The notes beneath the pieces were generated by a model. It was not told the DNA's origin and searched no databases. It worked only from the letters and a program-made list of their open reading frames with translations. A program made the translations under genes and the position numbers. DNA of 64,000 nucleotides from Apis mellifera (Eukaryota; Arthropoda; Insecta; Hymenoptera; Apidae): NCBI RefSeq assembly GCF_003254395.2, contig NC_037641.1, forward strand, positions 11,060,501 through 11,124,500, given 5' to 3'. Each line of letters opens with the position of its first letter. Within the stretch, counting starts at the first letter, position 1. Shown one piece after another: positions 61,728 to 64,000 of the stretch.

Positions 61728-64000
61728 TGCATTTTAAAATTTTAAGATCAAAAATATCAAAATTATAAACAGCAAAAATCTTCTAGGATCCTTCATATAA
61801 TTATTATATTTGAAGGTATTAAAGAAAAAAGATTACTGTGAAATGGTAAGTCTATGCTGTATAAATATATTAGCAAAAGTTTTAAATTTTGTATTTGTTT
61901 ACTATCTACACATTCCTTTACAAAGTATGTAAAACAAATAACATAAACCAATCATCTTATAAGATATAATTTTACATACAAACTTTGTGTTCTATAAATT
62001 TTTTTTATAATAACTAATATATACATTTTTGCCATATGAAAAACTAAATATAGAACTTTATACACTGCTTGCTTTTCAATTATTTATGTTATTATTAGTA
62101 TAGTTAGATTGTATTTGTTCCGTGTAATTTTTGAATATATAATATGAAGAAGAATATCCGGATTACCTATTAGGTATGTATCTAGTCAACTATTTCAAAT
62201 AACATTGTGCATACTTTGTAGATGAAGTGTAGATAGTAAACATTAAAAAATCAGAGTGATTATATATTTTTGTGCTTTCCATCTTATTTACACGGACAAT
62301 TTTACAATGGAATATTATTAAATTATATAACAAAGGAATATGTGGTATTCGATTTATCATTAAAATGCACTAGGTTGTACAATATTATCTTAAAGTTACG
62401 TTTTTAAAGCTTAAGTTTAAAGCTTAAAGCTTTAACAGATTTATTAAGTATCACTTTCAATAACAATTTTTTTTGTTATTTTATATGGTTATAATAATAT
62501 GGAGAGCAAACAACATACTTTGCAAACAGATTTTTGATAAACATTTCTAAATGAAATGTAAAAAAATTATTTGTGCATACATATTACATGAAAAATATGT
62601 ATGAATTTTACGTGATAAAATAGGATTTATTGACATTTCTGTATCTTTTTCACATGTTTCGCAAAATATATAATTTTATATACATGTAGAACATATTTAA
62701 TGAGGCGTGTTATATGATAGTAATGTTTGGAGACAAATGTGTCCAACATTCTCATTGTATGAACAGACATTTGAAAGTAAAGTGTTCAATAGTTTTAAAC
62801 ATGTCAATATTTTCATCAATTTGTGTCTCAAAATACAAGTCTAATCGTATATTCTGAACCAAAGTAAAGATGCAAAAATACAAATTTATATACATACAAT
62901 GAAAATACAAAAAAAAAGTTGTATGCTCATTTTACAATTAACTTGTACAAATATATTACGCAATTGATTTCTTATAAATTGTTAATGTACAGATGAAGTA
63001 TTAATGAATATAAACATTCATATTAATAAGAAAAATAATTATAATGTAAGATAAAAATAATTAAACTATAAGAATATTTTAATGATTAGCATTATTTTTA
63101 GCATTTACATTATCATTTCATTTTATAACAAATATTTCTTATATATTAAACAAAATATTTTTTTTAATATATATATCTATGTTTATTTATTTATTCTTTT
63201 AATATATAAATATATGATCATAATTAAAATGACAACAAGAAGGTTTGAATTATAAATAATAATAAAATAGATATTAGAATACAGATATATTTACGAAATT
63301 AAATTTAAAAACTTTTTAATTAATCTTTTTAATATCAAAGGAAATTTAATGAAAGATATAATATGGAGAATATAATATCATTTTGGGTTAACGTTAAAGT
63401 TATTAATATTATTTAAATGATTGTTGCAACTTTTATATAAATAATGCGGCAGTATTAATTTTATATATATTATTCAGATAATTGAAAACGTTATAATAAT
63501 TAATTTATATTAAAGAATTAAGAAATTTTATTTTTTTAATATCTTGCTCAATTGATAAATTATTTATTAATTTTCATGCTATTAGGAACTTATTTGAATG
63601 CATATCTTATATAAGAAACAGGAATTCGATAATTCTAACGATACTTATGATTCAGATTCGGATGCCACGTCTTCTGAAAGCATTGCTAGCAATCTCAGGA
63701 TCTGAGTCACTAAGCAGTTGTGTTATGAGTCACAACAGTCGAACCTTATTAAAGACTAAAGGAATGCTGTTGCAATATACCCGAATAAGCCAGCTAGCTG
63801 ATAAATTTTTTTCATTTGTATTAAAATTTTAATTTCTATTTCCAATTAATTTTAATTTTTAAATAATTTTAAAAATGATTAGAAAGTGCATATAATAATG
63901 ATCATATCATCGCGTACATCTCATAAATTTAGAAAAATAGTTTTTAATAAGATATTTCTTTCCATAAACTGTCTTTCAATAAACTGATATTATTATACAT
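61728..64000. other. TNPO3 3' UTR and AT-rich intergenic sequence
   Basis: Very AT-rich sequence without a recognisable gene. Many A/T homopolymers are present. A less AT-rich island at about 63590-63800 stands out; it has short open frames on both strands but no family similarity. Confidence 0.45.

Overview
The window looks like nuclear DNA from an insect, most likely a bee (Hymenoptera, probably Apis or a close relative). It has an AT-rich background with short introns, poly-T/A tracts and GT-AG splice sites. Sharp islands of higher GC and CpG break up this background (about 1-2.3 kb, 18.6-26.7 kb and 51.5-53.6 kb). All genes found are conserved eukaryotic genes interrupted by introns. I saw no prokaryotic, viral or CRISPR features. 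The species is inference; a database search would settle it.

Layout from left to right. (1) An EF-hand gene like EFCAB11 (+, 2258-2890). (2) A full-length ABC transporter of the ABCC10/MRP7 type (-, 3245-9450, 16 coding exons), convergent with gene 1. (3) A CCDC97-like gene (+, 10106-11226), divergent from the transporter. (4) Vps35, the retromer core subunit (+, 12366-15730). (5) A HECT ubiquitin ligase orthologous to AREL1/KIAA0317 (+, 17165-31304). Its ~10 kb first intron is GC-rich and holds a nested antisense secreted LRR-protein gene (-, 25692-26978) and a candidate alternative first exon. (6) A coiled-coil gene, possibly quick-to-court (-, 33362-36413). (7) The NF-kappaB/Rel factor dorsal (+, 38620-44927), with two alternative C-termini. 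(8) A prothymosin-alpha-like acidic nuclear protein (-, 48793-53253). (9) Ribosomal protein eL42 (RpL44/RPL36A; +, 54752-55645). (10) WASHC3/CCDC53, a WASH-complex subunit (-, 55819-56748). (11) Transportin-3 (+, 57434-61727). The last 2.3 kb is AT-rich 3' UTR or intergenic sequence.

The genes are a mixed housekeeping neighbourhood and not one pathway. Two themes recur by chance or selection: endosomal sorting (Vps35 of retromer, WASHC3 of the WASH complex that retromer recruits) and nuclear transport or regulation (TNPO3, dorsal, prothymosin-like). Several pairs are head-to-head (ABCC10/CCDC97, coiled-coil gene/dorsal, prothymosin-like/eL42, WASHC3/TNPO3) and may share promoters. The exon-intron models were assembled by hand from reading frame, splice consensus and family similarity. 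In every multi-exon model the coding length is a multiple of three.

The most interesting leads are: a pre-miRNA-like hairpin at 46636-46702; the dorsal alternative terminus that keeps 1.45 kb of coding 'intron'; the two AREL1 starts with a tandem SAM-like N-terminus absent from the vertebrate protein; the reversed order of nuclear localisation signal and acidic tract in the prothymosin-like protein; and a cluster of direct and inverted repeats at 16.0-16.5 kb.
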